Shown here piece by piece: positions 1 to 12,643 of a stretch of 64,000 nucleotides of DNA. The DNA is from Euglena gracilis. Taxonomy: Eukaryota > Euglenida > Euglenophyceae > Euglenales. The notes under the pieces were generated by a model, which saw only the letters and a program-made list of their open reading frames with translations, did not search any database and was not told the DNA's origin. Position numbers and translations under genes: made by a program. The DNA lies in assembly GCA_039621445.1 (NCBI GenBank), contig CP154954.1, forward strand, positions 13,138,716-13,202,715, written 5' to 3'. Each line of letters opens with the position of its first letter. Position 1 is the first letter of the stretch.

Positions 1-1
1 G

Positions 2-110
2 GTGCCCAGGCACTCCGGGGCCTCCGTTCCCACCGCAGCCCATCGTCCGCCGCCGAGGACGGGCCGCCGCCGCTGCGAGCCACGCCGCGCAGCCGCCACC
101 AGGGCGCCGC
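2..110 (+). CDS. Candidate GC-rich exon, gene unknown (partial)
   Basis: The first 110 bases are strongly GC-rich and open in all three forward frames. They end at GTAAGA (111-116), a near-perfect 5' splice donor. In one frame a TAA lies at 112-114, so the piece could instead be a 3' terminal exon. The Arg/Ala/Pro-rich translations match no family I know. The left edge is outside the window. An exon is likely from composition and the donor, but the reading frame is undecided. Confidence 0.3.
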
Positions 111-189
111 GTAAGACGAGGGGCACCCCATTACCGGGGGGGGGACTTGTGCGGGAAAAAATGTTGTGGGAAGAATTCTGGACGAAATT

Positions 190-605
190 TTGTCCAGGAT
201 TTTTCCCGCCTTTTTATAGATCCGTCCAGGATTTTTCCCGGCAGATTTAAGGAAAGTCCAATGTCCTCCAGTGAATGACCCCCCAAAAAAATCTTCGGCG
301 CTGCGCGCCGATTCGCAGCAGGAATATTCATAATTTATAAGTTGTGTGCCAGGAACCGCTTCATGTCTGTCAACACAGCGGCCTTATCACCCCAGCGGAA
401 CGTACGAATGTGCGCTTTCTGTTTGGTTTCACAGGTGCAGCCATGCTTTCTCATTCAATTGTCGGTTGGCGCAAAACCTTTGTGTTTTTTTTTTCAGCTG
501 TCTTATATTTTTTCCCACCTGGTTTAAGCGAGCGTTCAGGACTTTTCCCGGCATTTTAAGGATTCGTCCAATATTTTTCCCGGCAGAATTTTTCCCGTCG
601 GCAAT
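190..605 (+). repeat. Dispersed 'GTCCAGGATTTTTCCCGGCA' motif cluster
   Basis: Variants of a T-rich unit reading roughly GTCCAGGATTTTTCCCGG recur around 195-215, 226-245, 535-556 and 566-600. The surroundings are non-coding. It looks like a degenerate short interspersed or tandem repeat. Between 115 and 1001 I see no other coding sequence. Confidence 0.4.
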
Positions 606-1001
606 TGTTCCCGGTCAGATTCCCCCCCCCCCCGGTACCGGGGGTAGGGGTTCCAGCCAACGGCTTTTTCCCAGCCTGGACCCCCCCTTTTTTTGTTTGT
701 AGCCACCACGAGTCGAAAGGGCAGCTCGGCAGCGATTTTTTGCTTTGGTGAGGGTGCAAAAAAAATGGGTCAAAAATGGCAAAAATACAGGTCAGAACAG
801 GATGGCCAGGGCAAATTTGGGATCAGACAGTCATTTTTTTCATAATTAGCACATTTTTCAGGGCAGCATTGCAGAGTCGACATTTTGCACCCATTTCAGC
901 CCGGGAACCCCGGTGGGGGGGGGGGGGTAGAGGGTCAGGAATCGTTGTCCCGCCAGCCTAACGCTGCCACGCCTCTTCCCGCCTTAACCCCTTCCCTCCA
1001 G

Positions 1002-1105
1002 GGGGCGGAGAGGTTAAGCGACCCCCTGGCCGCAACGCCGCCCTCCTGGCAGCCCTGGCCAACGACGCCGCCAGCATGGGCAAACTGGCTGGGGCGCTGG
1101 ATCGG
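1002..1105 (+). CDS. Candidate internal exon, gene unknown
   Basis: A pyrimidine-rich acceptor (CTTCCCTCCAG, ending 1001) precedes a GC-rich block. Read from codon start 1004, the block encodes an Ala/Leu-rich helix-like segment with the core [20 protein letters not shown]. It ends at CGG followed by the donor GTATGT (1106-1111). Codons are heavily G/C-ending, as in the LRR gene downstream. The other frames are stop-interrupted or unlike protein. The product is unknown. It probably belongs to the same gene as some of the following candidate exons, but the joins are not proven. Confidence 0.55.
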
Positions 1106-1121
1106 GTATGTGCGCTGGTGT

Positions 1122-2038
<917 letters not shown>

Positions 2039-2040
2039 TC

Positions 2041-4197
2041 GCGTTCTGTCGGGTGTCGGCGTGCTCGACACTCGGCCGAACAGAGGTTGCAAACTAACTT
2101 GGACAGCACACATTTGCCACTTTCATTAAACTCATGTGTGGCACTTCTATGACACAAACTCCAAATGGTGTGTGAGGGGCAACATGCTGTCACCACTTTT
2201 TGATACGGCACTCGCAATATCCACCAAAGTCCAGTGGGCGCCTCGAGTGGTCAGCTTGAATTCTAAGGTCTGGGATTTACAATAGCTCTTTGATAAGCCC
2301 ATAGTCTCATATTTTTGGCTTAGTTTTTCTATTTATCAACTCTCTAAGCAGTTTCAGCCAATCAAGCCAAAAATTTTAATGTTGCTTTTTTACCAGGCAG
2401 TGATTTTACCAAATAGCACGAAACAGCCCACGAAAAGCGCTTTCAGATTTTCAACAACACACCCAAACAAAAGCCAAATAGTTATTCATATTTGGATGAC
2501 AGAGGCCACAGAAGGAGAAGGCGCATTTTTCAGATTGAAAATGTGTGCCCATTTTTTATTTTGTATAATCGCTTAAAATAGACAAATGCAGTGATCCTGC
2601 GCAGAATTGTTGTTATGATTCAGGATTCGTCCTGCACAGCGCCATACAGATTTCTGCAGTCATTTTCATTGGGTTCTGTGGTGTTCCCTCGAAAACCATT
2701 CTCTGAATTTGTTTCCAGGATCTCGCATCATGTGTTATTTATTTCTGTGTTTTTCGGTTGATTTGGAATTTCATTTGCACGTGGCCCTCCTCCGCAGATA
2801 GCACAGGCGAACAACATCTCGGTGGTTTCACAGATGTTGGGGCTTTGCCAGGATTTCCCATTCCAAGCCCAAATGTTGCTCAGCACTTGGGTGCATTGGG
2901 GCCGGTGCGAAAAGGTTATCTTCCTGTTCAATGGTTTCATTCAGAGGATCCCTTTATGCAGACCAATTTGACAAGACAGCTGCTTGTATATGTTTCTCTT
3001 AACACGGCGGAGGAAGCAAGGAAGCAGCTTCTTGGGTTTGAAGCTCAGTCTTAGTATACAAATACGTATGCACCGTCTCTGAGATGAAACCACGAGGTCG
3101 TGCGTCCGACCATTGTGTTTTGATGTGTTGAAGTGGTCTTTGTTTGAAACCAGCGTCAAAGGCAAACGACCAACGCTTTATACACTCTGGACAAAAATGA
3201 CGGGAACCAAAACTGAAGAGAAAACATTTGGGGAAATTTTCGATTTTGGGAAAGTAATGATGGGAAAATTCAGACCTCAGGGGACATGACAATTTTAGAT
3301 ACCTTTAAGCATATAAACGCAAAGCAAATTTTCAAATCACAATCAACATCAAAGATTTCTTGTCGCGGTTCCTTTTTGTTATTTTTCATAAGGAAAATAT
3401 GCTCCAGAAATCGAGCATATTTTGAATGAATATTTGACTAACCCCAAGAAACATAATAAAATCAGGTGCTGGATGAGAAAAGTTCGTTGGTTCCCCATCG
3501 TTTTTCCATGTATTTGTTTTGGATATGTGTCAGGTTGAGTGGACGGGTTTTCTTCGGGCGCAGAGGTGCGTGCAATTGCGCAGCTCCCGTCCCAGGGTTT
3601 CAAACGGGCGACGCAAGTTACGTGGCTGGCGATCCTGCTGGCAACCAAGGCCTCTTGCAACTGGATCATTCAGGACACGAGAGTCCACGGGCATTGTGGC
3701 TGCTGTTGACTCGAGGCGTCCTGGTATTAACGTATCGGTGGCAGCTTCTCGAGCGAGAGGGGGGGGGGGCTGAACAGGATGATGGCGGTGGGGGGGGGGG
3801 GCGACCTCACCACTCTCGTTTCTCCCGGGGTGAAGATTTTTTGCCAAATTGCGCTTTTTCTTTTTTCAGTGTCTCTGAAGCCAAAGGACTTTTCTCCCCC
3901 ACCAGGCTTCCGCTTCCGCCCTGTTGTTGGGGCAGGCCTGCACTCTGTGGGACACAGCAGCCACAGCACGACGGCGGACCCGTGGGACCAGAGGTTTTTT
4001 AGTGTTTGGTGGCCCGGGGGGGACGGGGGGGGTCGAGTGAATACCCCCCTATCCCTCAGTGGATACCCAGAAGAGGGGTTTTCCTCATTTTGGACCATTG
4101 ACCCCAAAGAATCCCCCCCCCCCCGGATCCCCCTCCCCCCCCCCCGCGGTGGGGTGGCCCGAACCTCCCCCCTTCCTCCCCCACGGATCTTACAAAG
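2041..4197. other. Non-coding stretch, no gene seen
   Basis: AT-rich to mixed sequence with scattered stops in all frames. It has G/C homopolymers near 3760-3800 and 4110-4150 and no recognisable protein, RNA gene or mobile element. It is probably intron or intergenic sequence between the candidate exons at 1002 and about 4198. Confidence 0.5.
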
Positions 4198-4376
4198 AAC
4201 CTCTGCGTTGGACCGCCGCCCGCCCCCCATCAGCCCCGGAACGGAGCCGACCATCCCCGGCTCCCCGACGTTCCGCCGCGGCCGGTCCGGCATCGTCCGG
4301 TTCGGCGACGACACGCCGATGTCCCCCTCGCGGTCGCTGGCGAACCTGGACGGCCCGTCTCCCAGCGGCCACCCTG
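4198..4376 (+). CDS. Candidate Ser/Pro-rich exon, gene unknown
   Basis: GC-rich block preceded by possible acceptors (ACAAAG at 4197 or CCATCAG near 4232) and followed by CTG|GTTTTT. The frame used gives a low-complexity Ser/Pro/Arg segment with the core FRRGRSGIVRFGDDTPMSPS, typical of a disordered phosphorylatable region. Third positions are nearly all G/C. The opposite strand is also open but gives less protein-like sequence. No family is recognised and the edges are approximate. Confidence 0.4.
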
Positions 4377-4640
4377 GTTTTTTGGAGCGAGGCACGCTCG
4401 TTTTCTTTTACGCCATTATCACTGCTGCTGCTCCTGCTGCTCCTCCTGCTGCTGCTTCTACCACCACCCTCACCCCCACCCTCACCACTAAACCTCCCCC
4501 CCCCCACATACCACCCCACTGATAAAAAAAAAAACCCACTTGCAAACCCCCTGTAAACACTGGTTTTTCAGACCGAGGCAAGCTCATTTTCTGTCACGTA
4601 TTACTGCCACCACCACTGTTGTTGCTGCTGCTGCTGTCCA
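4375..4640 (+). repeat. Imperfect tandem duplication (about 180-bp period)
   Basis: The stretch from about 4375 (CTGGTTTTTTGGAGCGAGGC, then a (CTG)n-like tract) recurs from about 4559 (CTGGTTTTTCAGACCGAGGC, again followed by a CTG/TTG-rich tract). Both copies share GAGGCA-GCTC-TTTTC in order. It lies in non-coding DNA. Confidence 0.5.
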
Positions 4641-6377
4641 AAATGCCCCAGATTTCACCTTTAAAACAACTTTGGAGTTTCCTGCCAGCGCTGCCGCGTC
4701 AACACAGCGTGCTGCTGCCACTGCTGGGCCGGCATGCATCTGTCACGTCCGAACGCAGGTCGTTTGCCTTCGCCCATGCCTCCCTGCAACCCCAGGAATT
4801 GATATTTTCTCAGTTTTCAGAGAAAAGGTATCCATATCCCATTTCTTTATTTCAGAACATCATTTCACGGGCTGGTTTTCTGCCTTTTAATACCAGTTTT
4901 GATTTGTGTATGCTGGCAAGTGAACGTTGAGGGGATTCTTCTTTCTCAATAATTGTGCAGTAATAATTGTCCATGATAATTGATAAAAAAAAATTCTCCA
5001 TGAAGTTTGCTTCTGAGTCCAATCTTCAGCTTTGCTATCTGTGACATTTTATTTTTGAGAAAATGATGTGCTTGGTGCAGGGAGATGTGCCAACACCTCA
5101 GCACAGACTATGTCCAGGGACTCTTTTTCAACCAGGCTCTGACGTTTGCATTTGCGTCTGCGTGTGTGTGCGTGTGCATTGTCGTACAATACAGATGCAT
5201 ATATCTATATACGCATATGTGCATGCATGTGTATGTAAGCATTATACACGTATATGTGATATGTGGTATGAGAGTTCCTTTATGCAACACTCCAATACTG
5301 CATTCATAACTGGAGAGACCAGAATCAAAGATGGGGGCTTCATAGATGCTCCCCATCAAGCAGGATGTGGAGCACCCATGATTGTTGTCTTTTGCTTTTG
5401 TTGCTTTTTGTTGCTTTTGTCCATTCATTGTGCCGCGCATGTGGCTCACTGTGTGTTGTTGATTCGACCGCAGAGGTAAAAAATATGCCCTCACCGCAGG
5501 CCGGGTGGTGTTGATGTTTTTGCATATATTTTGGGTATGGGTTTTGCTGTACCCCAAAGAGCGATGGCTCATTTTGTTGGACACAGGAAAAAGATGGCCA
5601 GAAGCTGGGGGGTCCAGGGTCCCCCAGTTCCGCAGGTGGTGGAAATGATGTTTTTGGTTTTTTGCTTTTGTTGCATTGGTTGCCCATACCTCAGGGGACG
5701 TTTCGACGTCATTTGCCCCTTTGCCACAAGGTAACGCAGGTTTTGGGGACAGGGGGGGGGGGGGGGGTAGGTGCCCAAGTCAGGGGGGCCAGGAGGGGTG
5801 GTCCCGGGGGGCGTTGGGACCCGCCTGGGGGGAGCCCCACGGGTGGGAGATGTTTTTATTTGTTTGTTTCCCCTGGCTTGGACTTCACGCGATTTTTTTT
5901 TGTTGTTCCCAAGGTGTGAAAATATACGCGTTGTTGGGGGGGAATGATGTGTGTTTTTTTTTTTTTTTTTTATGTCCTGTGGGTGGGTGTGAGTGGCACA
6001 GTGGTAGTGATTGTGTGTTTAAATTCGTGAGTTTTGCTGCATTTTCTGAAGTCTCCGAATCGGTCAATCCATGGTAGCAGCGTCCTCAGCAGTGCTTTCC
6101 CACAGGTGCATCAGATGTGGGTGTCTTTTGTCCCTCGACATGAGATTACTAGCCAAAATTTTGATAATTCTGTCAAAATACCAACAATAATTTTACAAAA
6201 ATCCGTTCCATTTCCCACAACAAACAAATTGGGTGGAGTCGAGGTCGAAGATCAGGCTGATTTTCTGCCTGGATTTGGCCACCCGCCCCATCCCGCTTAT
6301 AACAGTCACAGTCAGTCACACCTCGGTCACCCCAGTCACGCCCCGGTCACACACAGCAGCCCTGCCTCCCCGTGCAG
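4641..6377. other. Non-coding stretch with short repeats
   Basis: No convincing exon. It contains ATATGTG/CATGTGTA microsatellite-like sequence around 5180-5260, poly-G near 5750-5770 and a poly-T run near 5956-5973. It probably lies between exons. Confidence 0.45.
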
Positions 6378-6521
6378 TCGCCCACCCAGCGCCGGGAGCC
6401 GCGCCGCGGGGGCCGCCGTCGCGCGCCGCCGCCCATCGCCACCGAGTTCGGCTCGCCGTCCAACTCGCCCGCCATGGCGCAACACCTGCAGCACTCCAGC
6501 ACCGCTGCTGGCCCCATGTGA
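6378..6521 (+). CDS. Candidate exon, possibly terminal, gene unknown
   Basis: The acceptor CCCCGTGCAG ends at 6377. The frame starting TCG-CCC-ACC encodes an Arg-rich then Ser/Ala/His-rich segment (core IATEFGSPSNSPAMAQHLQ). It reaches TGA at 6519-6521, or could splice at GTGACT (6518) just before that stop. Its GC-rich codon use matches the other host exons. The protein is unrecognised and looks disordered. Confidence 0.45.
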   Translation, partial: SPTQRREPRRGGRRRAPPPIATEFGSPSNSPAMAQHLQHSSTAAGPM

Positions 6522-7031
6522 CTTTGGCGCGTGGGATGTGTTGATGGGAGGAGGCTGTCTGTGGCGCAGCACCCCCCCACCTACCAACCTGCGGACCTGT
6601 GGGGCCACCAAAAAACGTTAATTTTTTCCCTCTTGTGCTTTATCCCAAAAAAAAATTAGAAACGTGTGCACAGTTTTTCCCAAATAAAAAGGTTTAGGCC
6701 GCGATTTCGGCCGAGAAAAGAGTGAAAATTTTGGATTATTTCCGCACTGCCGCGGTTTAGGTGGGGGGATTCACCTTTCCCAACCAAAGAAATCTAAATT
6801 GGCTGTGCTCTGCAGGTGTCTGTCTGCCTCTGCCTCGTTGGTGTGATTTTTTGTCGTCGTTTGCTTCACTACAGGCTCATGTTCTCTCTCATGTTCCCAA
6901 TTCTTCAGGTGTGTACATATGTGTCTTTTTCACGCTCCTGTGTGCTTGTTTGTGTGTCTGCTTGACCCTGTGTGCACGGGTCATGCCCTGTGTCCAGACA
7001 CATACCTATATTTTGTTTCCATTAATCTAAG

Positions 7032-7149
7032 TGGTTTTTTCACACCACACGGCTGCATCCTTTGGCCGCGGCGGTCACCACCACCTCTGCCACCTCTCTC
7101 GCGGCACGCCTCCGCAGCAGCGACCACTACGGCGACAGTCTGGACGCTG
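7032..7149 (+). CDS. Candidate Ala/Thr/Ser-rich exon, gene unknown
   Basis: After a possible acceptor (TCTAAG, 7031), an open frame runs through a Thr/Ala/Ser-rich segment with core SLAARLRSSDHYGDSLDA. It ends at a possible donor G|GTTCCT at 7150. Composition resembles neighbouring candidate exons. The 5' edge is uncertain. No function is assignable. Confidence 0.35.
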
Positions 7150-8375
7150 GTTCCTCTCGGGGGTCCCCATCCAGGGAATTTCTTAAGCCCGACCCCACCC
7201 TGGGGGGGGGGGGGTCCAGCAGCTGGCATTTCCCTTTTTTTTCCAGCCAACAAATCCAAGCCGTTTTGTGGACCCCCCGCCCCAGGCCCATCGATAAGTT
7301 TCTTCAGCCTGGTAAAGCGACCGAAAAAAAATTCCGCACTAAGTGCCGACAATTGAAACGGGCCAAGGGGGCCAAAAATGGAGGGTTTTTTAGTTTTTTT
7401 TTTGAATTTTTGGCTCAAAAAATACAGCCCAGCTGGAATGGGGCTTTTTCTTTTGCCTGTTTCGGGGTCAATCCAGCAGCCACCACCCCCCTGGAATTCC
7501 ACCCCTTTGGGGAGAGGGCCAGTGCAGCACCTTTTTCCAACTGGCTCGCTGGACCCCCCTGGAGGGGAAGGATCCTTAAGAAATTACCTGTCTCCCTCCT
7601 CTCAGAAAGGCCGCTCGGGGAACCTCTCACCGCCGTTCGCCCCAAAATGTCCCCCTCTGATCCCCCCTCTGACAGTTTACACAATTTCCACACTTCATTT
7701 GGAGCGCAATTGATCTATCCTCACCACCGCCCACTACGACTGGTGTAATGGTGATGGGAGTGATTAACATTACACACGTGAATACTGCGGCTTAAAATTA
7801 AATTAAATTTCAAAAAGTCAATGAAATTTATGGACATCACGTTGTAGCCGTGAGACGTACAGAAGATTCGAGGACAAAAGATAGTCGAATTTTGATGCCT
7901 GTTTGGGTTCAGATTAGGCTTTTTTTTGCCAACTTGGAAGACCCCCCCCACTGCCTTTTTTTTCTTTTTCAAAATGGACCCCCCGGCATTAACTGCAAAC
8001 CCTCTCTCCGAGCCAGAGCTGCCCAAACTTCAGCCATGATGAGCACTCCTAAACCCAGGCAGATAATGTTGGTTTTTGGTTTCCAAAAACGAAAATGGGA
8101 CGCTGAAATCTCTTTTACTGTGTCCCAACTTGCTCACAGCAAACCACATCTTTTTGTGCCCCCCCCCGCGAGGCAGGGAGGGAAAGGGGGAGGGAGGGAG
8201 GGGAGTGTTTCCGGGGGCAGTACCCCCGGGTTCCCGGGCCGGAGGATCTGATATATTTTCGGCGCCGGGAAACTTTTTGGAAATGCCCTCAGCCAGCTTT
8301 AATTGTGGGGGTACCTCCCCAGGGGGTCCCACAACGAAGCCTGAATTCGATTAGGCCGCGTGACATGAACGACAG
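7150..8375. other. Non-coding stretch with G/C homopolymers
   Basis: No exon-like block is supported. It holds homopolymers at 7201-7213 (G) and near 8160 (C). At 8250-8267 it carries a copy of the GATATA-TTTTCGGCGCCG repeat that recurs at 19501-19518. Confidence 0.45.
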
Positions 8376-8517
8376 GTCTGATGGAGGGTGCGCTGCTTTG
8401 CTTCCGAGGCTCTCCGCTGACCCGGCAGCGGAGGCAACCCCGCCCGTTCCGCGTGGAACAACGGCCGCTGGAGATCTGGAGCCAGTCCTGGGCAACGCGG
8501 CGTTGTTCCGGGGCTGA
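8376..8517 (+). CDS. Candidate terminal exon, gene unknown
   Basis: The acceptor ACGACAG ends at 8375. From there a GC-rich frame reads an Ala/Pro/Leu segment (core CAALLPRLSADPAAEA, later GDLEPVLGNAALFRG) up to TGA at 8515-8517. It might be the 3' coding end of a gene, or the exon may be cut earlier at a GTCCTG donor. No domain is recognised. Confidence 0.4.
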
Positions 8518-9484
8518 AATCCCGAGACCGTTTGGGTGGTGGGGGTCTCGATAAATTTTCAATAAGTTTTTAATAAGCTTTTTTAATAAGTTAATGAATA
8601 ATAAATCATAAGTTTTTAATAAATAATATATAATTAACTTAATAAGTTATGCAGCCTTGAACGAGGTGGAGTGGTGTGTGGTGTGCCCTTGCACATCGAT
8701 TTGTGGTTGGGTTTAATGTCCGCTGAGCGCCGGGGGCCTTAGAGTGACCATTTTCTGGGGAAAATGGCTGGGCCGGCAGGCCCAGGGTCGGAAAGCCACC
8801 CCGGGGGGGGGGGGGGGGCTGTGGGCAGGCACCCCAAAAGCACATGGCACCCCCCTCCCCCTCCTTGGGTTGACAAAATGAAGCCTGGTTCGCTCATTCA
8901 CGGGAAAAGAAATAAGGAGAAGTGGTGAAGGCCGAAAGTTCTAAAATCAGTAACCCCTGCCCCATTGTACAATGTACATTGTACATTGTACAGCATTTCC
9001 CAAGTGGTTTTTTGGGGGACCCCTCCTCCTTTCTTTCCAACTTTGCACCACATACCATCCAGACGAAGGGGTTACAGAGATAAAGTTAGGGCTTACTAAC
9101 GCTAATTCGATGGAATACGAGTTTGCGGAATGCCCGAAGCAAGCAGTGCCCAGAGATGGACTTTGGAAGGCATGAAGAGCAAATTGCATCGCTGCTTGCC
9201 CGTGACCTCTGTGCCAGCACAACGTCAATGCTGAAAATGTTGGTTGCCCCCCCCGTCCAATGAATATTTGTTGGGTGCAGGGGGCGGGTTGTTCTTCTGA
9301 TTGTGTTGTGGCCAAACTGTGGCGAGAGCGGGTGGCATTGAGATTTGCTGAAATTGGGGTGGCGCTGGTACTCGGCTGGGTTGCTTCCAGAGCAGCGATG
9401 TGTGCCTGGCTTCTGTGCCCGGAGTGCTACGCTTCTTTGTGCCAAAGACAGCGGGCAGCTTTGGTAGTGCGTGCGCCCAAACAA

Positions 9485-9568
9485 GTAAACCCCCCCCCAA
9501 ATAACACACCCCCCCGGTGTGTTATTTGGGCACCCGAACTGTTGTGTGTTATTTGGGGGGGGGTTTAC
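9485..9568. repeat. Perfect 25-bp inverted repeat (hairpin)
   Basis: The arms 9485-9509 and 9544-9568 are exact reverse complements. Each contains nine Cs or Gs next to AAATAACACAC or its complement. Between them the AATAACACAC/GTGTGTTATT unit occurs once more in inverted orientation, so alternative hairpins are possible. A CA-rich microsatellite begins immediately after the right arm. Confidence 0.9.
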
Positions 9569-9725
9569 ACACGTACACACGCAGGCGCACGCACGCACGC
9601 ACGCACGCACACGCACACTCACGCACAACACACACACACACACACACAACACACACTCACAACACACACACAACACGTGCACACACAAACGCACACACAC
9701 ACACACACACACACACATGTACACA
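9565..9725 (+). repeat. (AC)n microsatellite
   Basis: Run of CA and CGCA dinucleotides with a few interruptions. It is simple sequence, and the ORFs across it are artefacts. Confidence 0.9.
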
Positions 9726-9932
9726 CAAATTTTTTGATCTCCAAACCTACCGAAAACGCCCAGTTTTGGCTTTTTGTGGATTTTTTTTTGGAACAAACCA
9801 TCCAAAGAAAAAACCCCATCAAAATGGCTAGCCAATGTTCCCCCCCCCCCGAGGGATAATGGATAATAGGCAAAACCCTGTTCCCCAAAGGTGACCTGTG
9901 CCGTGGCACCGGCCACCCCCCCCCCGGCTCAG

Positions 9933-10076
9933 ACCCCACCGCTCGCAAGCGGACGACGCGGGTGCCGCCCACTGCGGGCGACTGCCGCGCGGCGCAGTTC
10001 CGCCACTACGCCGCCTGCAACCCGGCCAACGCCCGGCAGCTCTGTGGCGCGGCGCAGGCGGCACCGAAAGCAGGGG
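9933..10076 (+). CDS. Candidate exon, Cys/Ala-rich, gene unknown
   Basis: The acceptor CCCCGGCTCAG ends at 9932. The frame with two leading bases gives a basic start (ARKRTTRVPP) and then a segment with three cysteines (core DCRAAQFRHYAACNPANARQ). It ends near a GTCGCA donor at 10077. It is GC-rich like the other host exons. The Cys-containing segment is the most protein-like of the three frames. No family is recognised. Confidence 0.4.
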
Positions 10077-10727
10077 GTCGCAGAACAGCCGGAGGAGTGG
10101 GATCATTTATTATTTTTACTACTTACTACTATGGCGAAAATTCCCCAACGTTTTTGAAGGCTTTTTTTTTGAAGAAGAAGAAGGCATTTTAATGGCGCCT
10201 TTTTTTCCAAGGGCGGTCAAAGAGCCATCTGGGCATGTTAAAAAACTTTTTTTGAATTTTGAGTGGATAGACAAAATTCCAACGATGTTACAAGTCTTGT
10301 TCTCCTGGAGTTGGCTTGTTTTTGCCGAGGTTTTACAACTTATTTTTTTGCTCGAGATTCAAAAAAATTTCTAGACAAATTTTCAAAATGTTTTTTAAGT
10401 TTTTTTGAAGGTTTTCAAAGAACAAAAAGACTACTGCCTGAGCGGGGTCCAGCCCCCCGACAGCCTTTTTCCAGCCCCGGATCCCCCTCCCATCGCCCCA
10501 TCGACGAGCTTAAATTCCTGTCCGGCCGCCCAAAGGGGCTGGAGAGATGTTTGGCTTCCGGAGCAGCAAGCACCGGCCAACAAACACTGAATTTGACTAA
10601 ACGGGTTGGAAAGAAGCCAGTTTAGGGTCAAGAAGGTTTTTGACCTCTTGGCGTTTTTGCGATTGTTGTTTTTTTAGGGGGTACCTGGGGGGGGCGTTAA
10701 GTGACGCCCTGACCCGAAGCTCCGCAG
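10077..10727. other. Non-coding T-rich stretch
   Basis: T-rich sequence with many TTTTT runs and short C runs. No supported exon is seen. Confidence 0.45.
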
Positions 10728-10813
10728 TGGCAGCTGATCCAGGAGGGGGCGAGCTGCGAGTTGGTGCAGCAGCAGGCGTCCAGTCTGTGGCATGGGCCCT
10801 CCCCGCACCGCGG
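10728..10813 (+). CDS. Candidate short exon, gene unknown
   Basis: The acceptor GAAGCTCCGCAG ends at 10727. The frame reads a Gln/Ser-rich segment with core LIQEGASCELVQQQASSLW and stops at a possible GTACTC donor (10814). It is 86 nt long and GC-rich. No family is recognised, and the frame is chosen only on protein-like composition. Confidence 0.35.
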
Positions 10814-12521
10814 GTACTCACCCGTTTGCTTTCTGGCATTTTTATATAATAAGTGCATATACACACACATAATGCATACATAATGCACACATATGGATAT
10901 ATGTATGTATGTACGTGTATGTGCATACGTGTATATGTATGTACGTAAGTATGTGCGTATGTGTGTATGTATGTATGTATATGTGTATGGATATGTATGT
11001 GTATATATATACATAAGAAAATGGGGGAAGGGAGACAGCTAATATTGCACGTCAGCATGATTTTTTTGGGCAAAATGGCATTTGGGACGTTGTTCAAACA
11101 CCCTCCAGCACCTCCAGCAAGTGAGTTCATTTCGCAAATTCATTCATACTGAACCGAATACTGATTAAAAGGAGGAAGGAGATTGGTAGAATCCATGTCG
11201 GCCAGATTTCGCATAGTTGTGCACCGTCCACTGCACAATGTCGATATGCACATCCCACTGTTTGTGACCGGCCATTAATGTGAAAGATCATTTTGAGCTT
11301 TGTGCAATGACTTGGACGGAATTGGACCCTGGACATCACGACTTCGTGTTAGCTCAATGGTGGGGTGGGAAAGAATTCTCAGCTGCAGGCTTTACTCCCG
11401 GCTTTTAAAGAATAGTCCCCCCCCCGGTGTGTGCCTGCTATGGGCAGGCACTGCATAGCACAAGGCATCCCCCTCCCACCCCCGAGATTGGTAAAAGGAA
11501 ACCTGCTTTAGATTGCAGCGTCTACCACTTCTCTTGGAGGAATTTCAAAAGGGCTGAAGCATGTGAACAAATCCATCAAAAAAAACGCCGGCAAAATTTT
11601 TAAAAGATTTCCGGAGCGCCTGGGGGTGTGTGTTGTTTTGGTGAGCACACAAACATGAACAAGTGCGCACATGCTTAGAAATGAGGTGAACGGGCACTCT
11701 TTCTGCACTCACCGGCGGGGAGTGCCAGAACATTTATTTTTGATTGATCCTGCAAAGAGTTCAAAGAGGGGGGGGGGTGGGAATCCAAACCCTGGGCACA
11801 AAGCAATGCCTCCCGCCGTACCGCCCATGGCCCCGCCCTCCCCCAGGGAGCTGTTGAATCCTTGGAAGCCTCCGAAGGGTTCCCCGTCTCCCCCAGGTTT
11901 GTATTTGGAACGCACATCATTTGTAAAATGGGGCTTTTTTTGAAGAAGAAGACCATACCTGCTCGCAGGGGAAAATAATTCTGATGGAAGGTCCTTGCCC
12001 ACGAGCCGGCACGCACGAACTCCCGGCGTCGTGCTTGCCGGGTGTGGAACTGCCTTGGAATGCCTGAAGGCCAGACCCCTCCTCCCCCGGGGGTTTGATT
12101 GTCACACAGACATTCTACACGGACAAAAAGGGCCACGGGTAAAAAAAAAAACAGTGCCAGGCAAGAAGAAGGGTTAAAAGGCACCGAACAAACAGCCACA
12201 GTGCACACAGGGGGTTTGATTGTCTCATCCAGCCTGGGTAGTGCCAGGGGGGGATATGCAACTTGCATAATATGCAATTTTTTTTTTTTGCAATTTTTTT
12301 GCATTTTTTTTGCAATTTTTTTGCATTTTTTTTGCATTTTGCATTTTTTTGCATTTTTTTGCATTTTTTTTTGATTTTGCATAATTTGAAGGGCCAAGTT
12401 GCATTCCCTCCCCCCCTGTTGGTACGAAGCCACCCCAGCCCCCTCCCCACCCCACTTCTGTCTCTTCCCCCGGCATGCATGCGGGCACCGCTGCCATGGC
12501 CGCCGACTGCGGCCGCGGCAG
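10814..12521. other. Non-coding stretch with microsatellites
   Basis: Contains a GTAT/CATA-rich microsatellite (10855-11010), G/C homopolymers and the TTTTTTGCA array (12275-12375). There is no exon with both plausible splice sites and protein-like coding. Confidence 0.45.
12275..12375 (+). repeat. (TTTTTTGCA)n array
   Basis: About ten copies of a T-run followed by GCA or GCAA. The reverse strand would read as Lys/Cys/Asn repeats, which is an artefact. Confidence 0.85.
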
Positions 12522-12643
12522 GCGTTGGCGGAGGCGGTCGCCGTCCGGCTCCTCGCGGCGCGGCACGGCCGGGACCCCGCCGCGGACGACGACGGGGACA
12601 GCTCTGCCCGGGGCGCGGCCCCGAAGCCCGTCGGCGGCAAGAG
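12522..12643 (+). CDS. Candidate internal exon, Ala-rich, gene unknown
   Basis: The acceptor GCGGCAG ends at 12521. The frame GCG-TTG-GCG encodes an Ala-rich amphipathic stretch (core ALAEAVAVRLLAARHGRDP), then an acidic DDDGD and a basic PKPVGGK. It ends at GAG|GTGGGC, a strong donor at 12644. G/C-ending codons dominate. This is one of the better candidate exons of region 1, but the gene is unknown. Confidence 0.5.

Larger units (their letters stand above)
8518..9932. other. Non-coding stretch with AT-rich block and CA repeat
   Basis: AT-rich AATAA-type sequence at 8545-8650, a triple TTGTACAATGTACAT palindromic motif near 8965-8993, and the inverted repeat and CA microsatellite annotated separately. 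No coding sequence is seen. Confidence 0.5.
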
